In this document: piece after piece, positions 28,251 to 36,680 of the stretch | Numbering within the stretch: position 1 is the stretch's first letter | Layout: the number at the start of each line of letters is the position of its first letter | Assembly (NCBI RefSeq): GCF_946480305.1 | Contig: NZ_CAMLJQ010000006.1 | Coordinates: 1 to 64,000 of the forward strand | DNA from: an uncultured Caldimonas sp. | Lineage (GTDB): Bacteria; Pseudomonadota; Gammaproteobacteria; Burkholderiales; Burkholderiaceae | Direction of reading: 5' to 3' | DNA length: 64,000 nt | Translations under genes and position numbers: made by a program | The notes under the pieces: model-generated | The model's database searches: none | Told to the model about the DNA's origin: nothing | What the model saw: the letters and a program-made list of their open reading frames with translations, nothing else

Positions 28251-31055
28251 TCATGCTGCCGCGAGCTGCATCCGCACGAGGCGCTTGAGTTCCGGCACGC
28301 AGGAGCCGCAGTTGGTGCCGCACTTGAGTTGCTGCTGCAACTGCCCGAGGCGTTCGTCGGCGTTGCCCGCGCAACGGGCCAGCGCTTCGGTGATCTGCGG
28401 TTCGCGCACGTTGAAGCAGGTGCACACCTGCCGGCCGGCCGCCTGCACGGCCAGGGGCGGCTTGGCCCCCGGAACGAGCAGCAGGCGCCCGTACGACTGC
28501 GCGGGCAGGGCGTCCTGCAGCAGCGTCTTGATCCAGCCTTCGGCACTGATGTCGCCGGCCAGCAGGAAGGCCTCGAGCGTGGCCTCCAGCTCGCCGCGAC
28601 GCGCGAGCCGCATGGCGCGGCGCTGTCCTTTGCGCGCATCGGCATAGCGCAACGCGTCGTGGCCCACCAGGCCCAGCAGTGTCTCGATGCCGGCCAGCAC
28701 CTCCGGCGGTGGCGCCTCGTGTGCGGCCGCACGGAACAGCACGCCCGTCACACCGCGCTCGCTCGGCTCGCGGCCAAAGGGTACGCAGGTCGCAAACGGG
28801 AACTGCCGCATCAGCGCGCGCAGCTTCTCGCGGGCCTGCAACGCCTGTTCCTGCGGCAACCAGGCGGCGCCGAGCAGTTTCCATGGCAACTCGGCCTTGA
28901 TGATCTTCACCGCGGCGTGCTTGAGCTCCGGCTGCTTGGAGGTGGGGCAGAACGCCGGGGTGGTCAACGCATTGACGCCGCACACGCGCTCACCGGTGCT
29001 GGTGCTGCCGGAGAGGTACTCCTCGCCCCAGTGCATCGCGATGAAGGCCTGCGCGGGGGCGACCTGCTCGCTGGCTCGCGCGGGCAGGATCACGGCCGCG
29101 CGCCGCGAGGTGACGTAGACGAGATCGCCGTCCTCCAGGCCCTGGCGCGCCATGTCGTGCGTGCTCAGCTCCACCGCCGGCTCCGGCACGTGGCCGAACA
29201 GGCGGCCCAGCGTGCCGGTGCGGCTCATGCCGTGCCAGTGGTCGCGCAGCCGGCCAGTGGTCAGGCTGACCGGGTAGCGTGCCTCGCGCGGCTCGGCCAC
29301 CGGCGTGTAGGCCACGTTGGCGAAGCGGGCGCGGCCGTCGGGTGTCGGGAAGACGCCGTCTTCGTAGAGTCTCACCTTGCCGGCGGAGGCGCCCTGCGGC
29401 AGCGGCCATTGCTGCGGGGCCTGCTCCAGCATTGCGTAGCTCATGCCGGTGATGTCGAGGTCGCGGCCCCGCGTGCTCTCGCGGTGCTCGTTCCAGATCG
29501 ATTCCGGGGTTTCGTAGGGGAACAGGGTCGCCTGTCCGTTCAACCGCTGCGGCATCAGTCTTTCGAGGCGCCGTGCGAAGTCGACCACCGCCTGCCAGTC
29601 GTGACGGGCCAGCATGGGAGCGGGCACCGCCGGCCGCACGCGCGAGATGCGCCGCTCGCTGTTGGTCACGGTGCCGTCCTTCTCGCCCCAGGTGGTGGCC
29701 GGCAGCAGCAAGTCGGCGTAGGCACAGGTGGCGGTGGTCGAGAAGGCCTCCTGCACGACGACGAATTCGGCACGCTCCAGTGCGCGGCGCACCGTGGGCT
29801 GGTCGGGCAGCGATTGCGCCGGGTTGGTGCAGGCGATCCACAGCGCCTTGATCTCGCCGCGCGCCGCGGCTTCGAACATCTCCACCGCCGTCTTGCCCGG
29901 CGCAGCGGGCACGTCGGCAACGCCCCACAGATGCGCCACTTCCGCACGGTGCGCCGGGTTGGCGAGGTCGCGATGTGCGCTCAGCAGGTTGGCGAGCCCA
30001 CCCACCTCGCGCCCGCCCATCGCGTTGGGCTGGCCGGTCAACGAGAACGGCCCGGCGCCGGGCCGGCCGATCTGGCCGGTGGCCAGGTGCAGGTTCACCA
30101 GGGCCGCGTTCTTGGCGGTGCCGCTGCTGCTCTGGTTCAGGCCCTGGCAGTACAGCGAGAGCACCGCCTTCGCCTGGCCGAACCACTGTGCCGCCTGCAC
30201 CAGCGCCGCTTCCTCGATGCCGCACAGGCGCGCGACCTCCTTGGGCGTGTAGTCGCGCACGGTGGCCTTCAGGGCGTCGAAGCCGGTGGTGTGCCCGGCA
30301 ATGAAGGCTGCGTCCGTGTGGCCGTCCCACATCAGCTGGTGCAGCAGGCCGTGGAACAGCGCCACGTCCGTGCCCGGCAGCAGCGGCAGGTAGAGGTCGG
30401 CCACGTCGGCCGTCTCGGTACGGCGCGGGTCGGCAACGATCAGCCTGAGCTTCGGGTTGGCGCGCTTCGCTTCCTCGATGCGGCGGAACAGGATGGGGTG
30501 CGCGTAGGCGGTGTTGGAGCCGACGATGAAGATCACGTCGGCGTGATTCACGTCGTCGTAGCAGTTCGGCGGCGCGTCGGCGCCCAGCGTCTGCTTGTAG
30601 CCGGCCACGGCGCTGCTCATGCACAGCCGCGAGTTGGTGTCGACGTTGTTGGTGCCGATCAGGCCCTTCGCCAGCTTGTTGAAGACGTAGTAGTCCTCGG
30701 TGAGCAATTGGCCCGAGATGTAGAAGCCCACCGCGTCCGGCCCGTGCCGGCGGATCACGTCCGCAAAGCGTTCCGCCGCCTCGTCGAGGGCGGTGTTCCA
30801 GCCGACGGGCTGTGGGGCCTGCCCGCGCTCGGCGCGTCGTTGTGGCTGCAGCAGCCGGGTCTGCATGGTGATCGGCGCTGCGGCCGTCAGGTGCAAGGTG
30901 CTGCCCTTGGTGCACAGCCGCCCGAAGTTCGCCGGGTGGTCGGGGTCACCACGCACGCCGGTGATCTGGTCGCCATTGCTTTCGATGATGACCCCGCAGC
31001 CCACCCCGCAGTAGGGGCAGGTGGACTTCGTCTGTCGGATCGGTGCAGCGCTCAT
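28251..31055 (-). CDS. nasA: Assimilatory nitrate reductase catalytic subunit
   Basis: Cytoplasmic molybdoenzyme reducing nitrate to nitrite for assimilation. The 934 residues begin with a 4Fe-4S motif (CPYCGVGCGVI, residues 12-22), continue with the molybdopterin-binding core (GDPDHPANFGRLCTKGS, SNTAYAHPILFRRIEEAK, GLNQSSSGTAKNAA) and the dinucleotide-binding domain (SLTTGRLRDHWHGMSRTG). A C-terminal BFD-like 2Fe-2S domain is fused (CTCFNVREPQITEAL ... CGTNCGSCVPEL), as in Klebsiella-type NasA, giving an extra electron entry. ATG 31055 overlaps nirD by four bases; 33 upstream codons in frame belong to nirD's shadow. An untranslated 166-bp gap separates it from ybiB. Confidence 0.96.
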   Translation of the reverse strand: MSAAPIRQTKSTCPYCGVGCGVIIESNGDQITGVRGDPDHPANFGRLCTKGSTLHLTAAAPITMQTRLLQPQRRAERGQAPQPVGWNTALDEAAERFADVIRRHGPDAVGFYISGQLLTEDYYVFNKLAKGLIGTNNVDTNSRLCMSSAVAGYKQTLGADAPPNCYDDVNHADVIFIVGSNTAYAHPILFRRIEEAKRANPKLRLIVADPRRTETADVADLYLPLLPGTDVALFHGLLHQLMWDGHTDAAFIAGHTTGFDALKATVRDYTPKEVARLCGIEEAALVQAAQWFGQAKAVLSLYCQGLNQSSSGTAKNAALVNLHLATGQIGRPGAGPFSLTGQPNAMGGREVGGLANLLSAHRDLANPAHRAEVAHLWGVADVPAAPGKTAVEMFEAAARGEIKALWIACTNPAQSLPDQPTVRRALERAEFVVVQEAFSTTATCAYADLLLPATTWGEKDGTVTNSERRISRVRPAVPAPMLARHDWQAVVDFARRLERLMPQRLNGQATLFPYETPESIWNEHRESTRGRDLDITGMSYAMLEQAPQQWPLPQGASAGKVRLYEDGVFPTPDGRARFANVAYTPVAEPREARYPVSLTTGRLRDHWHGMSRTGTLGRLFGHVPEPAVELSTHDMARQGLEDGDLVYVTSRRAAVILPARASEQVAPAQAFIAMHWGEEYLSGSTSTGERVCGVNALTTPAFCPTSKQPELKHAAVKIIKAELPWKLLGAAWLPQEQALQAREKLRALMRQFPFATCVPFGREPSERGVTGVLFRAAAHEAPPPEVLAGIETLLGLVGHDALRYADARKGQRRAMRLARRGELEATLEAFLLAGDISAEGWIKTLLQDALPAQSYGRLLLVPGAKPPLAVQAAGRQVCTCFNVREPQITEALARCAGNADERLGQLQQQLKCGTNCGSCVPELKRLVRMQLAAA

Positions 31056-31408
31056 GCGGTGGCCTTGCCCTCGTGGACGGCAAGCGTCTTCAACTCGTCC
31101 AGGTCGAGGTACACCTGCCCGGCCTCCACCTTCACGCTGAACTTCTGCGTGCAACCCTCGTCGGGCGCCTGGGCACAGCCGTCTTTAAGGCCGATCGTCC
31201 AGTTGTGCAGCGGGCAGGCCACGCTTTCGCCGAACACGATGCCTTGCGAGAGCGGTCCGCCCTTGTGCGGGCAGCGGTCGAGCAGGGCGAAGACCTTGTC
31301 CTCGGCATTGCGGAACACGGCGACGGCGCAGCCCTCAGGCCGCGCCACTCGACGGGCGCCGAGGACGGGAATGTCTTCGACGCGGCAGACGGGTTTCCAT
31401 AGGCTCAT
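31052..31408 (-). CDS. nirD: Nitrite reductase small subunit (Rieske-type)
   Basis: Small subunit of the NADH-dependent assimilatory nitrite reductase, 118 residues. It has the Rieske fold and retains cluster ligands: CPHKGGPLSQG and CPLHNWTIGL match C-x-H and C-x2-H spacing, so a 2Fe-2S centre is likely, whereas some NirD proteins have lost it. GGAG precedes the ATG. Unusually, its gene is separated from nirB by the periplasmic PilJ-domain gene, and it overlaps nasA by four bases. Confidence 0.93.
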   Translation of the reverse strand: MSLWKPVCRVEDIPVLGARRVARPEGCAVAVFRNAEDKVFALLDRCPHKGGPLSQGIVFGESVACPLHNWTIGLKDGCAQAPDEGCTQKFSVKVEAGQVYLDLDELKTLAVHEGKATA

Positions 31409-31430
31409 GCGGGTACTCCGTGGGGCACGT

Positions 31431-32264
31431 TCAGGCGGCGGCCTGCCTGGCGTAATGGCTGGTCACGCGGTCCATGACTTCGAGGATGTTCTCGCTGGTG
31501 CTGAAGACCTGGGTCGAACGCTGCAGGCCGGCCGGGCCCTCCGCCCCGTGCAGCAGGGCGTTCTCGAAGAACACCCATTGCTGGCGAGCGAGCTCGAGTT
31601 GCTGGCGGATGGCCGCGGTGGCTTCAGGCGCGTCGTGCAGCACCGAAAGTGCCTGCACGAACTCGGCGCGCGCCGCATCGAGCTCCTTGCCGGCGTCGAC
31701 CACGTCGGCCTTCCAGCTGCGCACCAGATAGAACTTGGCCACCCGCTGCGACAGCATGCGCTGCCGGCCGGCAATGTTGACCAGGCGGCCTAGCGACTTG
31801 CCGGAGTGCTTCTCCAGTTGCACGGTGCCCTGGTGCGCGAGTTGCAGCACGCGGCCGTCGAGTGCGACGAGCCGCGGCACGGCCGCCCGACCCGGTGCCG
31901 CGCCGACCAGCGTCGCCTTGTACTCGCTCCACACGGGCTCGAGTGCGGCATAGGTGGCACGGATCTCGGGTGTGGGCGCGTAGGCCTTCAGCTCGACGAA
32001 CTGGCGGTCGAACAGGGCCATCGAGTCGGCCAGGATGCGCTGTGCCCGGGTCACGTCGATTTCCTGGCCGATCGCCAGCCAGGCCTTCGCCATGCGCTGC
32101 GACAGCATGCGCTGCCGACCGGCCTTGTTGATCGCGTCGTTGACGTCCGTCACCTGGGCGCGCGCATCACTCAGCCCCAAGGACATGGCGCCGATGCCGG
32201 CAGCCGCCCACAGCGCACGGCGGCGCGACGGTACAAGGGAGGGCATGGCCCTGCGGTGAAACAT
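31431..32264 (-). CDS. Exported protein with two PilJ/NarX-like sensor modules
   Basis: A 277-residue protein with an RR-containing signal peptide (SRRRALWAAAGIGAMSLGL, cleavage near DARAQ), so periplasmic; export could be Tat or Sec. The mature protein is helical and contains two PilJ-type modules, each opening with a near-identical helix: NKAGRQRMLSQRMAKAWLA (about residue 46) and NIAGRQRMLSQRVAKFYLV (about residue 164). These resemble the P-box of the nitrate sensors NarX/NarQ (AGSLRMQSYR), whose Arg binds nitrate. There is no membrane anchor, kinase or chemotaxis domain. It lies between nirB and nirD, so a periplasmic nitrate/nitrite-binding or buffering role is inferred, not shown. Confidence 0.85.
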   Translation of the reverse strand: MFHRRAMPSLVPSRRRALWAAAGIGAMSLGLSDARAQVTDVNDAINKAGRQRMLSQRMAKAWLAIGQEIDVTRAQRILADSMALFDRQFVELKAYAPTPEIRATYAALEPVWSEYKATLVGAAPGRAAVPRLVALDGRVLQLAHQGTVQLEKHSGKSLGRLVNIAGRQRMLSQRVAKFYLVRSWKADVVDAGKELDAARAEFVQALSVLHDAPEATAAIRQQLELARQQWVFFENALLHGAEGPAGLQRSTQVFSTSENILEVMDRVTSHYARQAAA

Positions 32265-32280
32265 GCTCGTGATCCTCGCC

Positions 32281-34725
32281 TTACACCGACAGGGGGGTGA
32301 ACTGGCGCGTGTCGACGTGCGCGCTGTCGAACTCGAACCACGGATCGGGTTCGCCGTCGAGCGAGAACTGCAGCCTCTCCCACAGCGCCTTGCGGCCCGC
32401 AGCGTCGTCGAGCACCTTCTGCTTCACATGGTCGAGGCCCACGCGGTTCACGTAGTGGCAGGTGCGCTCCAGGTACCAGCCTTCTTCGCGGTACAACTGC
32501 AGGAACGCGCCGCTGTACTCCAGCACTTCCGCGGCGGTTTTGAGCTTGCAGAAGAAGTGCGCCACCTCGGTCTTGATGCCGCCGTTGCCGGCGATGTAGA
32601 TCTCCCAGCCCGAGTCGACGCCGATCACGCCGACGTCCTTGATGCCGGCCTCGGCGCAGTTCCGCGGGCAGCCGCTCACCGCCAGCTTGACCTTGTGCGG
32701 CGCGTACATGCGCCACAGCGCGCGCTCGAGGTCCTTGCCCATCCGGGTGCTCTCTTGCGTGCCGAAGCGGCACCATTCGCTGCCCACGCAGGTCTTCACC
32801 GTGCGCAGCGCCTTGGCATAGGCGTGACCCGACGGCATGCCGATGTCCTTCCATACGCCGACCAGGTCTTCCTTCTTGACGCCGAGCAGGTCGATGCGTT
32901 GGCCGCCGGTCACCTTGACGGTCGGGATCTTGTACTTGTCGACCACGTCGGCGATGCGGCGCAGCTCGTCGGCGGTGGTCTCGCCGCCCCACATGCGCGG
33001 CACCACGGAATAGGTGCCGTCTTTCTGGATGTTCGCGTGCGAGCGCTCGTTGATGAAGCGCGACTGCGGGTCGTCCTGTGCCTCCTTGGGCCAGGTGCTG
33101 ATCAGGTAGTAGTTGACGGCCGGACGGCAGCTCGAGCAGCCGTTGGGCGTGCGCCATTCCATGAAGCGGTAGACGCCGTCGATCGTCAGCAGCTTGTGCT
33201 CGCGGATCGCTCGGCGCACGTCCTCGTGGCTGTGCTCGGTGCAGCCGCACATCGCCTTCTTCTTCGGCGTGGCCGAGTAGTCGCCGCCGGCCGTGAACAT
33301 GATCAGCTGCTCGACGAGGCCGGTGCAGGAACCGCACGAGGCGCTGGCCTTGGTGTGCTTGCGCACCTCGTCGAGCGTGAACAGGCCCTTTTCCTTGATG
33401 GCCTTGCAGATGGCGCCCTTGTTGACGCCGTTGCAGCCGCAGACCTCGTCGGTGTCGGCCATCGCGGCCGCCTTGTTGTGGCCCTCGTGGCCCACGTCGC
33501 CGATGTTCGATTCGCCGAACATCAGCCGGTCGCGCAGGTCGCCGATCTTGCGGCCTTCGCGCACCAGCTTGAAGTACCACGAGCCGTCGACCGTGTCGCC
33601 ATAGAGGCAGGCGCCCACGAGCTGGTCGTCCTTGATCACGAGCTTCTTGTAGACGCCGCCGTAGGGGTCGCTCATCACGATCTCTTCGGTGCCGTCGCCG
33701 CCCATGAAGTTGCCGGCCGAGAACAGGTCGATGCCGGTCACCTTGAGCTTGGTGGAAACCTGCGAGCCGGTGTAGCGGCCGATGCCGAACTCGGCCAGGT
33801 GCGTGGCGCAGACCTTGCCCTGCTCGAACAGCGGCGCCACCAGGCCGTAGGCAATGCCCCGGTGCGCGGCGCATTCGCCGACCGAATAGATGCGCGCATC
33901 GGTCACCGTCTGCATCGTGTCGGTGACGACGATGCCGCGGTTGCAGTACAGGCCGATCTTCTCGGCCAGCTCGGTGTTCGGGCGGATGCCGGCGGCCATC
34001 ACCACCAAGTCGGCCGGCACCTCGGTGCCGTCCTTGAATTGCACGGCCATCACGCGGCCGGCCCTGCCACTGTCCTGATCGCCGATCAGGGCCGCCGTGT
34101 GCGCACCGAGCCGGAACTTCAGGCCTCGTTCTTCGAGCGACTTCTGCAGCAGCTTGCCCGCCACGTCGTCCAGCTGGCGCTCCATCAACCAAGGCGCAAG
34201 ATGCACCACCGTGACCTGCATGCCGCGCAGCATCAGGCCGTTGGCCGCTTCCAGCCCCAGCAGGCCGCCGCCGATGACGACGGCATGCTTGTACTTCTGC
34301 GCCGCCTCGATCATCGTGTTCGTGTCCTTGATGTCGCGGTAAGCGATCACGCCATCGAGGTCCTTGCCGGGCACCGGCGGGATGAACGGGTTGGAGCCGG
34401 TGGCGAGCAGCAGCCGGTCGTATTCGGCCGATGTGCCGTCCTCGGCTTTGACGATGCGCCGCTTGCGGTCGATGTCGACCACCTTCTTGCCGAGGTGCAG
34501 TGTGATGCGGTGCTGCTCGTACCACTCCAGCGGGTTGAGCACGATCTCGTCGAGCGTCTGTTCGCCCGCCAGTACCGGCGACAGCAGGATGCGGTTGTAG
34601 TTGGGGTGCGGCTCCGCACCGAACACGGTGACGTCGTAGAGGTCGGGCGCGATCTTCAGCAGTTCTTCGAGCGTGCGCACCCCGGCCATGCCGTTGCCCA
34701 CCATCACGAGTTTCATCTTCTTCAT
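32281..34725 (-). CDS. nirB: NADH-dependent assimilatory nitrite reductase large subunit
   Basis: Reduces nitrite to ammonium in the cytoplasm. The 814 residues contain an N-terminal FAD/NADH oxidoreductase (MVGNGMAGVRTLEELL; VVIGGGLLGLEAANGLMLRG), two BFD-like 2Fe-2S segments (CGCNGVNKGAICKAI ... CGSCTGLVEQ; CGCTEHSHEDVRRAI ... CSSCRPAVNYY) and the C-terminal siroheme/4Fe-4S domain with CVGSEWCRFG and SGCPRNCAEAG. Siroheme precursor would come from CobA in the same series. GGAG precedes the ATG. Its leader between 34726 and 34889 holds several inverted repeats and is shared with the divergent phosphatase-kinase gene. Confidence 0.97.
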   Translation of the reverse strand: MKKMKLVMVGNGMAGVRTLEELLKIAPDLYDVTVFGAEPHPNYNRILLSPVLAGEQTLDEIVLNPLEWYEQHRITLHLGKKVVDIDRKRRIVKAEDGTSAEYDRLLLATGSNPFIPPVPGKDLDGVIAYRDIKDTNTMIEAAQKYKHAVVIGGGLLGLEAANGLMLRGMQVTVVHLAPWLMERQLDDVAGKLLQKSLEERGLKFRLGAHTAALIGDQDSGRAGRVMAVQFKDGTEVPADLVVMAAGIRPNTELAEKIGLYCNRGIVVTDTMQTVTDARIYSVGECAAHRGIAYGLVAPLFEQGKVCATHLAEFGIGRYTGSQVSTKLKVTGIDLFSAGNFMGGDGTEEIVMSDPYGGVYKKLVIKDDQLVGACLYGDTVDGSWYFKLVREGRKIGDLRDRLMFGESNIGDVGHEGHNKAAAMADTDEVCGCNGVNKGAICKAIKEKGLFTLDEVRKHTKASASCGSCTGLVEQLIMFTAGGDYSATPKKKAMCGCTEHSHEDVRRAIREHKLLTIDGVYRFMEWRTPNGCSSCRPAVNYYLISTWPKEAQDDPQSRFINERSHANIQKDGTYSVVPRMWGGETTADELRRIADVVDKYKIPTVKVTGGQRIDLLGVKKEDLVGVWKDIGMPSGHAYAKALRTVKTCVGSEWCRFGTQESTRMGKDLERALWRMYAPHKVKLAVSGCPRNCAEAGIKDVGVIGVDSGWEIYIAGNGGIKTEVAHFFCKLKTAAEVLEYSGAFLQLYREEGWYLERTCHYVNRVGLDHVKQKVLDDAAGRKALWERLQFSLDGEPDPWFEFDSAHVDTRQFTPLSV

Positions 34726-34736
34726 ACGCTGTACTC

Positions 34737-34832
34737 CGGCTCTTGCGCCGCACGTTCAAAGCAAGGCAGGTGCCAGCTTTGTGCATGTACGGGCTGGCAT
34801 GCACCAGGTTGGGAAGGCCTTGCGTCAAGGCC
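34737..34832 (-). promoter_or_regulatory. nirB leader with overlapping inverted repeats
   Basis: On the minus strand, in order toward nirB: GGCCTTG-ACG-CAAGGCC (34832-34816), GTGCATG / CATGCAC (34804-34798 and 34787-34781), TGCCAGC / GCTGGCA (34799-34793 and 34777-34771) and CGGC-GCAAGA-GCCG (34750-34737) ending near the ribosome site. The second and third pairs share bases and so exclude each other. None has the ANTAR A1/G4 hexaloop and no clear T-run follows. A regulatory leader is plausible but unproven. Confidence 0.4.
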
Positions 34833-34889
34833 GATTGAGTTGAAAATGCCGCGCACACGAACCGCCGGCGTGCCTCTTGCGCGCGATCC

Positions 34890-36620
34890 ATGAGCTTTGA
34901 TGTCGATATCGGCCGCTGCAGCGAGCGCGGTCCGCGCGAAGAGAACGAAGACTTCTCCAGCGTGGTGCGCCCCACGCCCCAGGATGAAGCGCACGGGCTG
35001 ATCGCCGCGGTGGCCGATGGTGTCTCGATGGGAGGCGGCGGACGCGAGGCCGCGCAGAGCGCGGTGCTGAGCCTGGTGCGCGACTACTACGCCACCCCTG
35101 AAACCTGGGACACCACGGTTGCGCTCGATCGCCTGATCGGCGCCCACAACGCCTGGCTTGCCGATCACAACCGGCGCCGGCAAGGCGCGGGCAGCGAAGG
35201 CGCGGCGGCCATGTGCACGCTGACGGCGCTGGTGCTGCAAGGGCACAGCTACACGGTCGCGCATGTGGGCGACACGCGAGCATGGCTGCTGCGCGAGGGC
35301 GAATGCGTCCAGCTCACGCAGGACCATTGCTTCGAGCAACCCGACATGCGCAACCGCTTGACGCGCGCGCTCGGCCTCGACGACGGTGTGCGCATCGACT
35401 ATGTGCAGGGTGAGTTGCAGGCGGGCGACACGTTCGTGCTGACGAGCGACGGCGTGCACGGTGCGCTGAAACGCCGGCGCATTGCGGCGCTGGCGAGCGA
35501 AGGCACTGCCGAGGAAGCGAGCCAGGCGCTCGTGCGCGAGGCGCTGGCGGCGGGCGGTCACGACAACGCCACGGCGGTCGTCGTGCGCGTGCGCGGCCTG
35601 GCGGCTGGCCGGCTCGAAGACATGCTGCTGCGAGGCCGGCAGCTGCCGGTGCCCGGCCGTCTGCGGGTGGGAGAGGTGCTCGACGCCTACACGATCACCG
35701 CGCTGGTCGACGACAACGGCGTGCACCGGCTGTACCAGGCACGGGAGGCCGGCAGCGGCGACCTGGTGGCCTTGAAGACGCTGCACGAGGCGCGCGCCAA
35801 CGACCCGCAAGAACGGACCATGCTCGCGCACGAGGCGTGGCTCGGGCTGCGCGTGACGCAGCGCGATGGGCGCGGCCTCGTTCGTGCCCGCGAGGTGGAA
35901 AGCCCGACGGCCTTCTACACCGTGTTCGATTGGCACGCAGGCCAGACGCTGGAACAGTGGCTGGCGCAGGGGAGGCGTTTCGAGGTGGCGGAGATCGTGG
36001 AAGGCGCGTTGGCCGCCTGCCGCGCCGTCGGCCGCCTGCATCGGCAAGGCGTGGTGCACCGTGACGTGAAGCCGGCCAACCTGCACCTTGGCGACGACGG
36101 CCAATGGCGCCTGCTCGATCTGGGCGTGGCGCTCTCCGGCCGCGAGCCGGCGGCCCAGCGCCACTTGCATGCCGGCACGCCCAGCTACATGAACCCGGAG
36201 CAATGGGGTGGCCCCGGCGAGCGCGAGCCAGAACCGGCGGACGCGGGCAGCGACCTTTATGCGCTGGGCGTCACGCTGTATCGGTGGCTCACCGGCCACC
36301 TGCCGTACGGCGAGGTCGAGCCCTACCAGCTGGTTCGCTTCCGGCGCGATCCCAAGGCGCCTTCGCGCCTGCGCCCCGACGTGCCGATCTGGCTCGATCA
36401 TGTGGTGCTGAAGGCGGTAGCTCGCGACAAGACGCACCGCTTCGAGACGGCCGAGGAGTTCGCCCTCGCACTGGAGCGCGGCGCCTCGCGGCCGCTCGCC
36501 GCGCCCGGCAGCACGCCGCTCGTCGCGCGCGACCCCGCGGCGATGTGGAAGATCGCACTGGCCATCTCGGTGCTGTTCAACCTGCTGCTGGTGGTGTGGC
36601 TGCTGTTCCTGCCGCGCTAG
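34890..36620 (+). CDS. PP2C-type phosphatase fused to Ser/Thr protein kinase
   Basis: A 576-residue bifunctional protein. Residues 1-235 form a PP2C phosphatase with metal motifs CSERGPREENEDF, AAVADGVSMGGGG, LTSDGVHG and GGHDNATAVVV. Residues 265-535 form a Hanks-type kinase: the Lys is in LVALKTLHEA, the catalytic loop is HRDVKPANLHL, the metal loop reads DLG instead of DFG, and the glycine loop is not recognisable. One membrane helix ends the protein (LAISVLFNLLLVVWLLFLP), leaving both domains in the cytosol. Kinase activity is therefore plausible but not certain. Such fusions commonly accompany narK/nasA in betaproteobacteria. It diverges from nirB and converges with narK. Confidence 0.92.
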   Translation: MSFDVDIGRCSERGPREENEDFSSVVRPTPQDEAHGLIAAVADGVSMGGGGREAAQSAVLSLVRDYYATPETWDTTVALDRLIGAHNAWLADHNRRRQGAGSEGAAAMCTLTALVLQGHSYTVAHVGDTRAWLLREGECVQLTQDHCFEQPDMRNRLTRALGLDDGVRIDYVQGELQAGDTFVLTSDGVHGALKRRRIAALASEGTAEEASQALVREALAAGGHDNATAVVVRVRGLAAGRLEDMLLRGRQLPVPGRLRVGEVLDAYTITALVDDNGVHRLYQAREAGSGDLVALKTLHEARANDPQERTMLAHEAWLGLRVTQRDGRGLVRAREVESPTAFYTVFDWHAGQTLEQWLAQGRRFEVAEIVEGALAACRAVGRLHRQGVVHRDVKPANLHLGDDGQWRLLDLGVALSGREPAAQRHLHAGTPSYMNPEQWGGPGEREPEPADAGSDLYALGVTLYRWLTGHLPYGEVEPYQLVRFRRDPKAPSRLRPDVPIWLDHVVLKAVARDKTHRFETAEEFALALERGASRPLAAPGSTPLVARDPAAMWKIALAISVLFNLLLVVWLLFLPR

Positions 36621-36680
36621 GGCGGCGGCAACACCACGGACGGCAGGCGGCGCGCGGCGCATCGGAGCGATCCTCGCCTC

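Noticed and set aside
27849..31793. Open frame of 1314 codons on the plus strand
   Set aside because: Antisense to ybiB, nasA, nirD and the PilJ-domain gene, all of which have clear family motifs.
32263..34893. Open frame of 876 codons opposite nirB
   Set aside because: Shadow of nirB; no recognisable domain.
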